This document shows positions 47,145 to 58,245 of a stretch of 64,000 nt of DNA, in pieces (positions within the stretch are counted from its first letter, which is position 1; each line of letters starts with the position of its first letter). Under the pieces are notes generated by a model. That model was not told the DNA's origin. It saw only the letters and a list, made by a program, of their open reading frames with translations, and ran no database searches. Source of the stretch: Limnanthes douglasii subsp. nivea. Lineage: Eukaryota; Streptophyta; Magnoliopsida; Brassicales; Limnanthaceae. The translations under genes and the position numbers were made by a program. Location of the stretch: NCBI GenBank assembly GCA_036936605.1, contig JAUPFV010000001.1, positions 151,404,187 to 151,468,186 of the forward strand, written 5' to 3'.

Positions 47145-49078
47145 AAGACACTATCCGTGGGAAATAGTTTTTGTTTTCCACCAAAAACGTGATCTGACCT
47201 TTGAAAAAAAAAACATTTTGGAGAAATACACGATTTTGATATTTGCTTCTTTTTATTTATTCATTAATAATTTTTTCGCCGGTTAAATTAATTACGAGTG
47301 TTTTTTGGCTAAAAGTTTAATTTTCCTTTGTACTTTAGATTTTCTTAAATCATTTATAGATTTTTACATCGGTTAAAAACTCTATAGTTTCCTTCTATTG
47401 GGATTGTTTGTCATCTTTTTTATTTTTTTTTAATATTTTATATCTTATTGCCAATTTTATTTATTTTTTTGTTTCTTTTTCCTATTCCAATTTAGTTCAA
47501 GAATCATGAACGGAGCAACATATCTATGTTTCGATTCAAGAACCCAGTATGTTTGAAGATCAATTGAGTGTCGACTCAGACTAATAACCTAATTCGCATT
47601 CTTTGAGTATCATTTTCATGTGAGTTTGAGTTTTATCAGTCATGATTTAGTGTAACAAAGGTTTCGATTCAAGTTCAAACAATAAAATCCATGTTAAGTG
47701 ATCAGTATTTGTAAGTCGCCATCTCATTATGTGGATTTATTTTGTGTGCATTATCGATTTTGGTTATTTTTCAAGGTGTATATGTTTTAGTTAATTAAAA
47801 CTGTGACGAACAAGTAAAAATAATATTTGGATAAAAATAACGTCTCCACTTGATTTCATGGTCGGTTTCTATTCCGATCAATAATTTTAAGTTTTCAGTA
47901 TTATGATGAATCGTAATCTAGGTAATGATATTTGTTATAAATTTCATTAGCTGTTTCTTGTTTGAAATGATATCAGGTGTTACAATTTAAAAATTTAAAA
48001 ATCAATTACTAATTTGTTATTACTCGATTAGATTTATTGATTATTAAATAGTGATTATTGTTCATTTATGGTTTATTGTTCATATTTGTATTAAAGTTTG
48101 CAAATAGGAACCAATCTGAATTTTGTTGACAGTTTCCTATCGTCTCGGGAACGAACTCACTGTCGTATGGCTGGCCGGCCGACAATTACTAGAAATTCCA
48201 ACTTTATGTAGGCAAATTATAGTTATTTACAATCCAAACTGAGGATGGCTTTTTGGAGTTAGCTCACCCTCGTGGGATTGAGATGCCCCTATTATGAATT
48301 TTGTTTCTACATTTAATACAATTAGCACAAAATTGAAATTATATAATGATGATTGCATGATATGCTTAATTTGGCTGTTTTTCTTGAACTTACATTAAGT
48401 TACCATCATACTTGTGTTTGTGTTTATATGTTAATCACATCATATTCAAAGTTGTAAACTTGTCAATTTTAGGATTAATTTTTTATATGAAATTAATGTT
48501 TTATTGGTTAATACCTTTATAACTGTGTTATTTGTTCTGAAATATGGCATTTTATTTTGAAACATGGTGTAGTAAGTATAACGTTTCTGAAGTTGATTTT
48601 AATATGGATAAGAAATTCTTGATTAAATTAAGTGCACATATGAAATGTTTGATTACATGAATTGATTTAGTTGCAGCATTTTTATTCTTTAAGATGATGG
48701 AATGACGATATAAGTTTGTTTAAGAGATAATATCAATTCTAAAAGTGTAAATATCTCACAGACGAATTTCAGTAATGGTGTTTTCTGCTTATATATCCAA
48801 AATGATTTTGTTAAACAGTAAGGTTTTTTGCTTATATATAAGGGATAAAATTTCCCATTGGTCATTTGCTTTACATGCTGTTAAAATTTATATAATACAT
48901 AAAATAACCAATCTAAATTTTACTTATAGTTTCTTATACGATGATTGACAAATCTAAGGTTTTACTTATTGACGTTCTTGAGTTTTTTTTTATAGTTGAA
49001 TGTTCACATGCAATTGCTTTTCATGTGTCTGATCATACAAAAAGGGTACAACTTTCATGGTAGAGTTGGCCAAACATG
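47145..49078. other. Interior of the LARD-like element, left part
   Basis: AT-rich, no open frame of note and no recognisable protein. One less AT-rich patch occurs near 48130-48180. Confidence 0.5.
49074..49078. repeat. Target-site duplication ACATG, left copy
   Basis: ACATG directly before the LTR at 49079; the matching copy is at 51735-51739. Confidence 0.9.
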
Positions 49079-49446
49079 TGAAAGAGAGTGAAACGCAGTA
49101 GAAGCCATAAGAGGGATAAAACCCTAATTTAGTTTTTATTTAATCAAAATAGTCTGACGACAAAATAAGGTATAGGATGCTTTATATAGCATCTATCCAA
49201 AACCCTAATATCAAATAAAGAAAATTACATAAATGTCTAGAAACTAAAACAAATAAATAAAATAACGTCTAAATATGAAAACTGATTTTCGAAGGTTTTA
49301 GAGGTCGAATTTGGGTATTAAACTTTGTGACAAGTCACAGTTTTGAAATCTTACGGTCTCGTCGAAATCTTCGATTTGAGTACCTATTTCATCTAATTCC
49401 GATACCTGACCAAGAAACCAGTTTATCCGCAATCTTCGCTACATCA
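49079..49446 (-). repeat. 3' LTR of E1
   Basis: Minus-strand start TGATGTAGCGAAGATTGCGG; its first three bases supply the stop codon of the ORF. Preceded on that strand by the purine tract GGGGAAGGA. Confidence 0.95.
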
Positions 49447-51336
49447 TCCTTCCCCGGTTGGAAAGAATTCGACCTCGAATTCAAAACGTGGAAACATTGG
49501 ATGAACTGCACTACGACATTCGGAAGTGACTGACTCAACTCCCATGCTATGGAAACCCCGAGTTATAGCATCCAAGTCAGCATCGAAAGAACCGAACAGC
49601 AAAAACCTGCAATATCGTGTGATAGCAGAAGCCTCCAATCTCTTGAAACCCAAAATTTCTATCCCATACTTAGCATACATATCGACCACGACACTGTCTC
49701 TTTTGGACATTTCATCAAATACCTTAGGTGCACAAGAATAAGAACGAAACACAACGATGTCATCCAGTGAAGACCCGATTTTAGAGCTCACAGAATCCGT
49801 AATCTTCATATAACCATTCCAACCCAATCGTGTATCACAATTACAATTACTATTGAATGTAATCGATTCATGTAACATCAAAGTGTCAACACTTCTAAGA
49901 ACATAAGCATGGCGATACATATAACCCGAATTGGGATCGGAAACGCTAGAGAAAAGAGTGAAATCGGACAGACCATATGATTTCGGCTTACCTTTTTCAG
50001 CTTCGTACTGGTTGGAGTATTTTGTGAGAGCCTCATTAATGACGCCAGTTTGTTTTGTCTGTGTTCGTCTACCCTGTGTGCGTTTTCCTCGTTTTCGAAC
50101 CCGTACCCTTCTGAATCTTTGTTCTCCATTGGTCCCAGACGGTTTGGTTGGTGGCAAGAACAATGGTAAGAACCCGTACCCTTCTGAAACTTTGTTCTCT
50201 ATTCGAACCCGTAACCTTCTGAATCTTTGTTCTCTATTGGCTCCACTGATATATTTTCTTTTATTTTTTATTTTTGGTTTTGAGTTGGAGAGGGTATACT
50301 GGATATCATATCTTTTATCCACCGATTCATCCGTAGGAAAAGAAGAGAAACTTGAATTCGAAATTAATTCTTTGTTTTTCGATGAAAAAAATGGTGTAAA
50401 AGGTTTTGTTTCTTTATCCTTAGCTCTAGAACCTCTGGTGTTTTTAGGAGTAGAGAAAGAATTATTGTTTACCTTGTCGAAAGAAGATGCGATTTTTTCT
50501 GGTGTTATCCAAATATCATCGTCTACATTATTAATCGGATCATCTTCTTCCTCATCACCGTATACATCATAAATCGGATCTCCTAATTCCGACCAAGTTT
50601 CATCAGAAATTTCACCTTCGTTGTCAGCCTCATACTCATCAAAGAGTGGATGTTTGAGTATCAGCGACTCCTCCATGTCACCATCAAAGTCAGGAATGTT
50701 GACTCTCTGGGTCCGGCGAGCCAACTGGTGCGGCGACTCGGTCACATCTGTGCGAGCCAGCAGCTGATAGAATTCGTCGGTATATTTATCCACAGATCTA
50801 GGTTCCTGACGAAGATTCTGACGTCGCTGGTAGAGATCCCGCTCGAAGTTGTAGGGAATGAAAGCCTTGCGGAGTTTTCTTTTGAATTTCTCCCCACTCT
50901 GGACTTTATCCTTACCTTCACGCGCGCGGTTCTGCTTCACCTGCTGCCACCAAGCCTGTGCCCTACCGCGTAGGTGAATGGTGACTAATGCGACCCTTCT
51001 CTCCTCCGGAACCTCCTCGAAGTCCAGGACTTCCTCAATCTGTGACAACCAATCGATAAGTGCCTCCGCCTTAAGGCTGCCATCAAATTCCGGGATGTCT
51101 AACTTGAATCCAAGCTCCCAGCAGCGTGGGTGAGAAGTAGTCTGGTCGATCCCCTCCCCAAAAGGGTGAACCATGCCCTCAACCTCTGTGCTTAGTTGCT
51201 TGGCGGTAAGAACAGTCACCTGCCGGGTAAGATCGGCTACCTGACGGCGTAGGTCAGCATCTTCACGATCATCTACATCACTTGTATCTCGGTACACTCT
51301 AGCGCCACCGCGACCGCTGGTTCTTGCTCGTACCAT
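49444..51336 (-). CDS. Gag-derived polyprotein with variable cargo (E1 ORF)
   Basis: The open frame runs 51396-49444 (650 codons). The likely start is the ATG at 51336 (MVRARTSGRGG), because upstream codons would translate the LTR end and primer binding site. Residues below are counted from 51396. 95-228: retrotransposon gag core (KLDIPEFDGSLKAEALIDWL, then LRGRAQAWWQQ). 239-298: acidic module HPLFDEYEAD...[16 protein letters not shown]. 300-636: cargo unlike gag or pol, with a duplicated basic block (EQRFRRLRVR at 389, EQRFRRVRVR at 425), HAYVLRS at 496, and CAPKVFDEMSKRD then VDMYAKYG (555-578), resembling a shortened pentatricopeptide repeat. 637-650: [14 protein letters not shown], overlapping the purine tract. 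No zinc knuckle, protease or polymerase. The gag may assemble particles; the cargo role is unknown. The frame is fully intact. Confidence 0.8.
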   Translation of the reverse strand: MVRARTSGRGGARVYRDTSDVDDREDADLRRQVADLTRQVTVLTAKQLSTEVEGMVHPFGEGIDQTTSHPRCWELGFKLDIPEFDGSLKAEALIDWLSQIEEVLDFEEVPEERRVALVTIHLRGRAQAWWQQVKQNRAREGKDKVQSGEKFKRKLRKAFIPYNFERDLYQRRQNLRQEPRSVDKYTDEFYQLLARTDVTESPHQLARRTQRVNIPDFDGDMEESLILKHPLFDEYEADNEGEISDETWSELGDPIYDVYGDEEEDDPINNVDDDIWITPEKIASSFDKVNNNSFSTPKNTRGSRAKDKETKPFTPFFSSKNKELISNSSFSSFPTDESVDKRYDIQYTLSNSKPKIKNKRKYISGANREQRFRRLRVRIENKVSEGYGFLPLFLPPTKPSGTNGEQRFRRVRVRKRGKRTQGRRTQTKQTGVINEALTKYSNQYEAEKGKPKSYGLSDFTLFSSVSDPNSGYMYRHAYVLRSVDTLMLHESITFNSNCNCDTRLGWNGYMKITDSVSSKIGSSLDDIVVFRSYSCAPKVFDEMSKRDSVVVDMYAKYGIEILGFKRLEASAITRYCRFLLFGSFDADLDAITRGFHSMGVESVTSECRSAVHPMFPRFEFEVEFFPTGEG

Positions 51337-51341
51337 CGCGC

Positions 51342-51366
51342 AGGACTGCCTGTGTCTGATACCAAA
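51342..51366 (-). other. Primer binding site of E1 (initiator tRNA-Met type)
   Basis: Minus strand TTTGGTATCAGACACAGG directly after the 5' LTR. The first 10 bases TGGTATCAGA match the usual plant Met-tRNA primer site. Confidence 0.9.
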
Positions 51367-51734
51367 TGAAAGAGAGTGAAACGCAGTAGAAGCCATAAGA
51401 GGGATAAAACCCTAATTTAGTTTTTATTTAATCAAAATAGTCTGACGACAAAATAAGGTATAGGATGCTTTATATAGCATCTATCCAAAACCCTAATATC
51501 AAATAAAGAAAATTACATAAATGTCTAGAAACTAAAACAAATAAATAAAATAACGTCTAAATATGAAAACTGATTTTCGAAGGTTTTAGAGGTCGAATTT
51601 GGGTATTAAACTTTGTGACAAGTCACAGTTTTGAAATCTTACGGTCTCGTCGAAATCTTCGATTTGAGTACCTATTTCACCTAATTCCGATACCTGACCA
51701 AGAAACCAGTTTATCCGCAATCTTCGCTACATCA
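51367..51734 (-). repeat. 5' LTR of E1
   Basis: 368 bp, same as 49079-49446 except one base. TATATAAAG on the minus strand (51476-51468), inside the palindromic-looking GGATGCTTTATATAGCATC, is the probable promoter TATA box. Confidence 0.95.
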
Positions 51735-51739
51735 ACATG
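51735..51739. repeat. Target-site duplication ACATG, right copy
   Basis: Matches 49074-49078. Confidence 0.9.
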
Positions 51740-54700
51740 AGAATTGGAAGTCATAGATGATACTTGAATTGTTTTGATGACTATCTAGAAGGGATTTTTT
51801 ATATGGAAATATAGTTACACCTGATAGCAACGTTAAATTTCTTCCAAAGAAGTTTCACTTTGTTATCGGCAAGTCACTTTCCGTCATCATATTGTTTCAT
51901 CATCAAATTTTATCATTGGAAAATTGTTCTTTGGTGTCAAGTTGTCATATCGGTAAATTTATTTAAATATTTAACTTTATTATTGACAAAGAGAATCATT
52001 ATATGATTAGAGTTCATATGATAGTACTGCCATTGGGTCAACATAATCTGAATTTTATGGACTAGTTGTGCCATCAGTAAATATATCTAAGTTATCCTAA
52101 AAGGTTTATCGATATTAGTATTTATATGTTAGTACTTATTTGGTGATGCTTTTTGTAATCACTAGTACTTATAATCTTGAAAATGTGTTATTTTATGTGT
52201 CATTCTCACTCTTGGTGAAGCATGCTTAAAATTATTAGTAATTTTGTTTTTTTTGGGACGAGATCAATAAAAAAATAGTTTTTGCAAACGTTTAATCTTT
52301 AATAAACCGATAGTCAGATATTCGATAGTGTTCGCATAGTAGATAACGGTTTGAATCTGTCAATAAATTATAAATCCGCATAGTAGATGGTTAGATATTT
52401 GAGGGTTTCTCATCATCAAACTGTTTTGTCTTTAAATTTATATAAGTTTCTTATTATGACTAATAGTTGATTGCTTTGGTGTGATTTCCAATCTTGTTGC
52501 TAGTATACTTGTAGTGATGAATACCAAGTTGTTCTAATGAGTAGGATAATTTTAATTATAGAAATAACTATGATGTTTATTGATGATTCATAACTATAAT
52601 ATTTTATATAATTATTTATCCCGTTTTACATTCTTTCTAATGCTAATGAAATTAAGTTTATGATTTTTTAGAAAGATTTAAGTGTACAAAAAGCAAAAAT
52701 AACAAGCAATTATTATATGAAAATCATAAAGGTTGATCAAACATTGATGCAGTGGAATCTACGGAGGCAAATGTATTCAGATATTGTTACTAAAATATAA
52801 ATATAAACATCACAAATGACAACTGCCAAGGTTCCTGAATATTTAAATTTGATTAAAATAATTCTGAAAAGAGAACTAGAAACAAAATATGGTTAAATAT
52901 TTAATTATCGAGAGTATGGTGAAATAACAGAAATGTATGGTGAAATTGTTTTTATATAAAGCATCATACACAAGTTGTTCCCTAAAAAATACATCAATAG
53001 ACAAAACAATGACATAGTATGGACAAGCATATTATAGGAGGTCAATCTGGTGGTTCAGTTACTGGCATTTCAACTCATCCTTATTACTTATAATCTTAGT
53101 CAACAAAATCGTTGACATATCTTTTTATTGTTCATCCAAGCACGCAACAAGGTCTTGATATTATAGGTTTTCACAGTTTTTACTCGGTAGAGTGGTTTCT
53201 TATCTCGTGAGATTCTTAAGTGATTGAGTGATAAGATTATATAATCACAATGTTGTTATAGTGGAGACACCAAATTATCCTAATGTTATGGATTTCTCAA
53301 AAGAAATCAAGATGATCAACGATTTTATTGAAATTTTGCTTGGAAGGTTTTTCAACATGTTTCATATAATTTTGAAGTTTCACAATGGCTATAGATACAA
53401 ACCGATGGAGAATATAAATTCTTTAGATATTGATGATAAATGATTAATTCATTGACGATAAAACAGACCGAGGGTGAAAACCTTCATCATATTTAATAGA
53501 TTTATCACCACCTGATGTTATACCCCAATATATTTTAGAAACATTGATGCAGTTGATCTGCATGCTGAAAAACTAGCCCATGTACTAATGCAGATCAACT
53601 ATGAAATTTCAGCATATAAAATATTTATATTAACAAAAATTTGAGATATTTTTAACAAATGAGTATTTTCTGCACTTGAAGAAGATCACAGAAAATGGGC
53701 TGTTATAAAAATCTGAAATCGCATATAGTTGCAAAGTAAGAGAAAAGTGATATGAACAAATTATATGGTGAAAATGTGTAGCTTTATTAATCATCACAAA
53801 ATGAACAATAACCATCGGTAAATGAGATCATTTGTATTAAAAATATAAATTTCATAAGAATAAAATAAATTGTAGCAGACTAGTAAAATTGTAAATGGAG
53901 CATGAATTACGAGACTTTTAAATTCATAGAACATTGTCAGTTTATCAAAGGGAAACGTTTAACGGTGCTATGAAGAGAAAAAACAAAATATAATCATTCA
54001 ACTATTAATGTGGACACGCCACTGATCGAGTTTGCAAGTTATATATATATAGCCCCATGTATCACAGTGGATCAGTAAATTGTACGTAACCTTAAATTTG
54101 ATGGACTCAAAACCAAAGAAACGGAAAACCTATTCATTATACTTAAGAACAACAACAAAAATGAAACCAGATGTACTAAAAAACATAAAGAATACCACAA
54201 AGATAGAACAAAATATTTACATATTTAAAAATCGTCCATACAAAGACAACCCACCAAGACATAAACAAGGAAACTTCTCTAACAAATCCAAAACAAGAAG
54301 AATCACATATGAAATATAATTCCTCCAACACGCTATATAATACACTTAAGAAAATTCGAGAAAAAAACATAAAAAATTGTCAAAATAAAATATAAAAAAA
54401 TGTAAGGTTAAACTCATGAAATCGAGTTTATAAAGCGAAACTTTAACCAATCTTCCAATCAAGGGTCGTTAAAATAATACCTACATCATAATAAATAAGC
54501 ACCATCGGTATTCAATTAAAATATAAAATAAAAATAGATGAGTAAGTGAATTGACCATGAGACCTTAAACACATTAAACCAAGGGCATATAATCTAATCC
54601 ACTTTGTTTTAGTCAAATAGTTTTATATCTTCAAGTTAAACATTATTACAATAAAGAATTAAGTTGTAGTATGATTATCTTCGTCAAACCAGTTTTTTGT

Positions 54701-56048
54701 CAATAATGTGGATATTTAGCATGACTTTATTGAGGTTATTAACTCAATTCAATTAGTTTGTTGAGTTTTATGTTGCCCTCGTGAGTTATTATTCTTGAAA
54801 AAATATTTTAATTTGATTTGAGGATTGGAGGGGCTATATGGGTTAGACGATGGTTATACAGTTAAAAATTCATAAATTGATGGTCCGCAAGGTTTTTGAT
54901 AGTTTCAAAAGCAATGGTTATTAAATATAGTATCCAACTAATAATGTCTATAAAGTTTATTCAAGCGAAGATTTTTATGAAATTTTTCAAATTGAAGGAT
55001 TAACTACTAATGAAATAAAGAAACAACATGATTTATAAAATTATAAAAAAATGTAACTAATAAATGAACATAATTGCAAATAAAGCTTAGGTGAAAAGCG
55101 CAACTGGTTACACATCCAATTAAAGTGAATATAATTATAAGCCAAATCTAGCTGAAAAACATAAAATTTTATGTAAGGGTTGTAAAGATCAGGTTGTAAA
55201 GTTATTAAGTTTTGATCATGTTTGTAAGCCAAGTCTAACTGTTGAAGCATCAATCGGCACCCACTCTAATCAAAGCAAACATTGTTATAAGCCAAGTCCA
55301 TCTGAAAAGAGTAAGAGACTATGCTACATTTCTAATGTTTCTAATAACCAAAGAGACGGTTTATGATGTTAAATATTATCTTTCACACGCTCAGACGAAG
55401 AATATAAAAAGGTAAAAAAATTAAATCATTAAAGTTTTCAGTTAAATGGAGGTTCAAAATAACACATAGAAAGACGACGTCGATAAAAGATAAACGCATC
55501 GGGCATCGATGAAAAGAAAATGTTTGGCATACGGTGTGAATAAAAGATAAAGGTAATTATTTGATGATGATGATGAGAGGCATATCTAACTTGACAAGTG
55601 AGAGCAGAATCAAATTACGAGCTCTAAGCGAAGTGGTTAAAGTAAAATCAAAATATTTATCATTTATTAATTAAAGTTTTGTATAGTTTTGTATATATGA
55701 AAATTAATATAAAGAACAATTCGATTAAATACGAAAAAATGGAAGTTGATATAGAGCATGAAAAAGAAGGAATATAAAGACTAGCGACGGTAAAGCAAAT
55801 TGTTATCGAGCATGAAGGAGAGATAACTTTAAGATTACACTATCCAAATATATTTAAATACTTATAGTACTTAAGATTTCTTTGGTGTTCCAACTCAAGG
55901 ACTAGTGAGAGTGTTGATGAGGATATAATATTCAGATAGTAGTACAAATATAATGACATTTATTTAATAATGTATAACGGTATTTTATTTTATATTACGA
56001 GTCAATGTTTCTACAAATGAGAATATAATATTCATTATACAAATATAT
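51740..56048. other. Interior of the LARD-like element, right part
   Basis: AT-rich. Open frames at 53228-53443 and 54080-54319 show no recognised domain. No pol remains were found. Confidence 0.5.
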
Positions 56049-56280
56049 CTACAAAATTAAGGTATATTGATCTTTGACACTTGTATACTCGATATTTGCT
56101 ACATATAGAGAATAAGTACTCTAAACAAATGATCTATCTCATTTATCCCAACTTTAGTCTTTTAATTATTTTTTCTCTCTACAAAAGCTCTCAATTCTTT
56201 CCAAAAACCTTTTTTTCTTTTTCCCATTTTTAAATCTAAAATATTTTTGGCATATTTGACAAAAGTTTTGAACCTTATCA
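56049..56280 (+). repeat. Right LTR core of the LARD-like element
   Basis: Homologous to 46924-47144 with many substitutions; ends CCTTATCA. Confidence 0.7.
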
Positions 56281-58245
56281 TGCGAACGTTTCCCATTGTC
56301 GTAAGGCACCAACACCCACCTCACAAATGGACCATATTAATGAATCAACACAAAGGTGTATCTTTATAATACGTATCAAAGATACTAATGGTTAGTTCAA
56401 AGATAAGCATACGAGAATAATTTATCACTCATGATAACAGTTTGCGTATATAAATATGTTACGTAGTGTGCACTTGTTGACCAATATAATTGATGATTTA
56501 TAACAATTTTAAATTGAAGTACATGATTACATTATATTTAAATGCGAGAAATATGTGTTATATGTTGATGCAAGAAGTAGTCTGAATAAGTATGGACTCT
56601 TGAAAAGAGCGAATGCGATGACATTATTTAACTAGTATGACCACTTAGTGAGTATTAACAGAAATATAGTATGAACGAGTAATGTATGTGCTAAAAAGAT
56701 GGATGACTATCAAAACTAGTTTAATACTTGTGATGTGTAAAACACAATTCATAAACTACTACTATAAGGATTAAAGAAGGTGTACGTGTATGCAAGTAAG
56801 AAAGATGTAGTATTTGTTGTGTATAGGTAATTCTTAACATGTTTAACGTTGCTTCATGTTCGTATCCTACAAAGAAGTTGTCAGTGGAAATAATTCATAG
56901 TGTACTACTAATACAAAATAATAACTCTAATTTGATGTATATGAAGAGATTCAAAAAAATATACGGTCTGAGCCACTGATAAACGACTACAAGCTCCATA
57001 CATAATAATATCAAAATTAGTTAAAATAGTGAATAAAGCACAATGAGATAAAATTATCTTTTGTTCACATGTTTATGAATTCTTATACTTGGGAATTTGG
57101 GTTTTAAAAAATCATCAAGTATTTTCAAAGAATGCTCGGATTTAATCATGAAACATGAATTATCTCCAAAACGTTTAAGGAGGAAACAAATTCAATGCTC
57201 GACTAAAAAAGTGTCGTGTTTGTTAATGTTAACTTGATATCTTTATTGTGTAATAAAAAAGTACCAACACTAAAATAATCAAATTCAACATCTTAAACAT
57301 CTAATCATGCAAAATTATAATGCATTAAATTGAAATACTATTTTAGCCACTTGTATTATAAAGTATAAACACATGTTTAACCAGGACTAGTTAACCCTCT
57401 TTAGATAATTCAAAAAATGTATTATAAAGTAGGAGTCATAGTCAAAAGATGGTGTCAAAATCTAAAAAAACAAGAAACAATTGTATGTAAGTTTAAAAAT
57501 AATATAAGTTTTTTTTTTAAATTTAGTATTTAACAAACTAGAAGTGACATTCAAGTTTCCGATTGAAGATATCTTAACATTAGAACATGATGCAACTGTT
57601 AATAATTAATAGATACATGAAATACAAACGAAAAGTAAGTATTTATGTTTAGATATCATATATACAATACTCATAGTCATCAACTCGATGAAGTAGTACA
57701 TAAGAAATGAAAGACAATTCATGGTGAAGTTTTTTATTATCTTATTCTATGACGTTAATTTATTCATATTCACAAATCACAATAGGAAAAAACATTTGAG
57801 CAAAAAGATTCAGAATTCTATGTAACAATAAATAATCTATGTAAAATAGTTTACATAAGTAGATCTAAAATCTACAAATATTTAAGGAAGTTATGCTTGA
57901 TTATTTTCAAAGATTTACAGTGCAAAGTAGAATTTTTAACGGTAAACAACTCTAATGTTTTAACAAATCGGAAATAACATATTTGGTATATTTTAACAAA
58001 TCTGAAATAAATTTGTAACATAATGTGAACAAGGAAAAATAAATAGACGCACTCTTATAAATTATTATTACCACCATAAAACCAACAAAAGAATAAAATA
58101 ATATTAAGCGTATGATCCAGTTACACTTCTATATATCAGAAGTGAAAGTAACACCTCGAGCTCTTTTATTTCATTTTTAGAGCCATTAAAAAATAAATTA
58201 TTAGCACAAATAGCAAAAAATTCATCTTTATTAGGAGATGAGTAA
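56281..58245. other. Unrecognised AT-rich DNA
   Basis: No coding signal. It should contain the remainder of the split copia RT if the LARD-like element inserted into it, but I could not recognise it. Confidence 0.4.

Larger units (their letters stand above)
49079..51734 (-). mobile_element. Young gag-only LTR retrotransposon with cargo (element E1)
   Basis: Two 368-bp LTRs (49079-49446 and 51367-51734) show a single difference by eye (T at 49392, C at 51680). They have TG...CA ends and a perfect 5-bp target duplication ACATG on both sides. Read on the minus strand, the 5' LTR is followed by TGGTATCAGA, the initiator tRNA-Met primer binding site. One ORF then fills the interior up to the 3' LTR. 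No protease, RT or integrase is present, so movement needs enzymes from another element. The near-identical LTRs point to a very recent insertion. Confidence 0.95.
46900..56280 (+). mobile_element. Large non-autonomous LTR retrotransposon (LARD-like)
   Basis: Two similar direct repeats about 9.1 kb apart (solid homology over 46924-47144 and 56049-56280, both ending TCA) flank DNA that has no gag or pol. After the left copy comes AAGACACTATCCGTGGGAAA, a possible decayed primer binding site of the type seen in Tat elements. Without the nested 2,656-bp element it would be about 6.7 kb. The LTRs are clearly diverged, so it is old. The outer LTR edges and target duplications are not resolved. Confidence 0.55.

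Noticed and set aside
49931..50572. 213-codon plus-strand frame inside E1
   Set aside because: It is antisense to the E1 ORF, whose orientation is fixed by the gag domain, primer binding site and purine tract.
53228..53443. 71-codon open frame in the LARD-like interior
   Set aside because: Short, AT-driven composition, no recognisable motif.
55560..55660. Possible tRNA gene (GAGCTCTAAGCGAAGTGGTTAA resembles a B-box region)
   Set aside because: No acceptor stem, anticodon arm or matching A box could be built.
56550..56600. Continuation of copia RT (LYVDARSSLNKYG resembles the YVDD box region)
   Set aside because: Only the first four residues fit and the surrounding frames give no further copia motifs.
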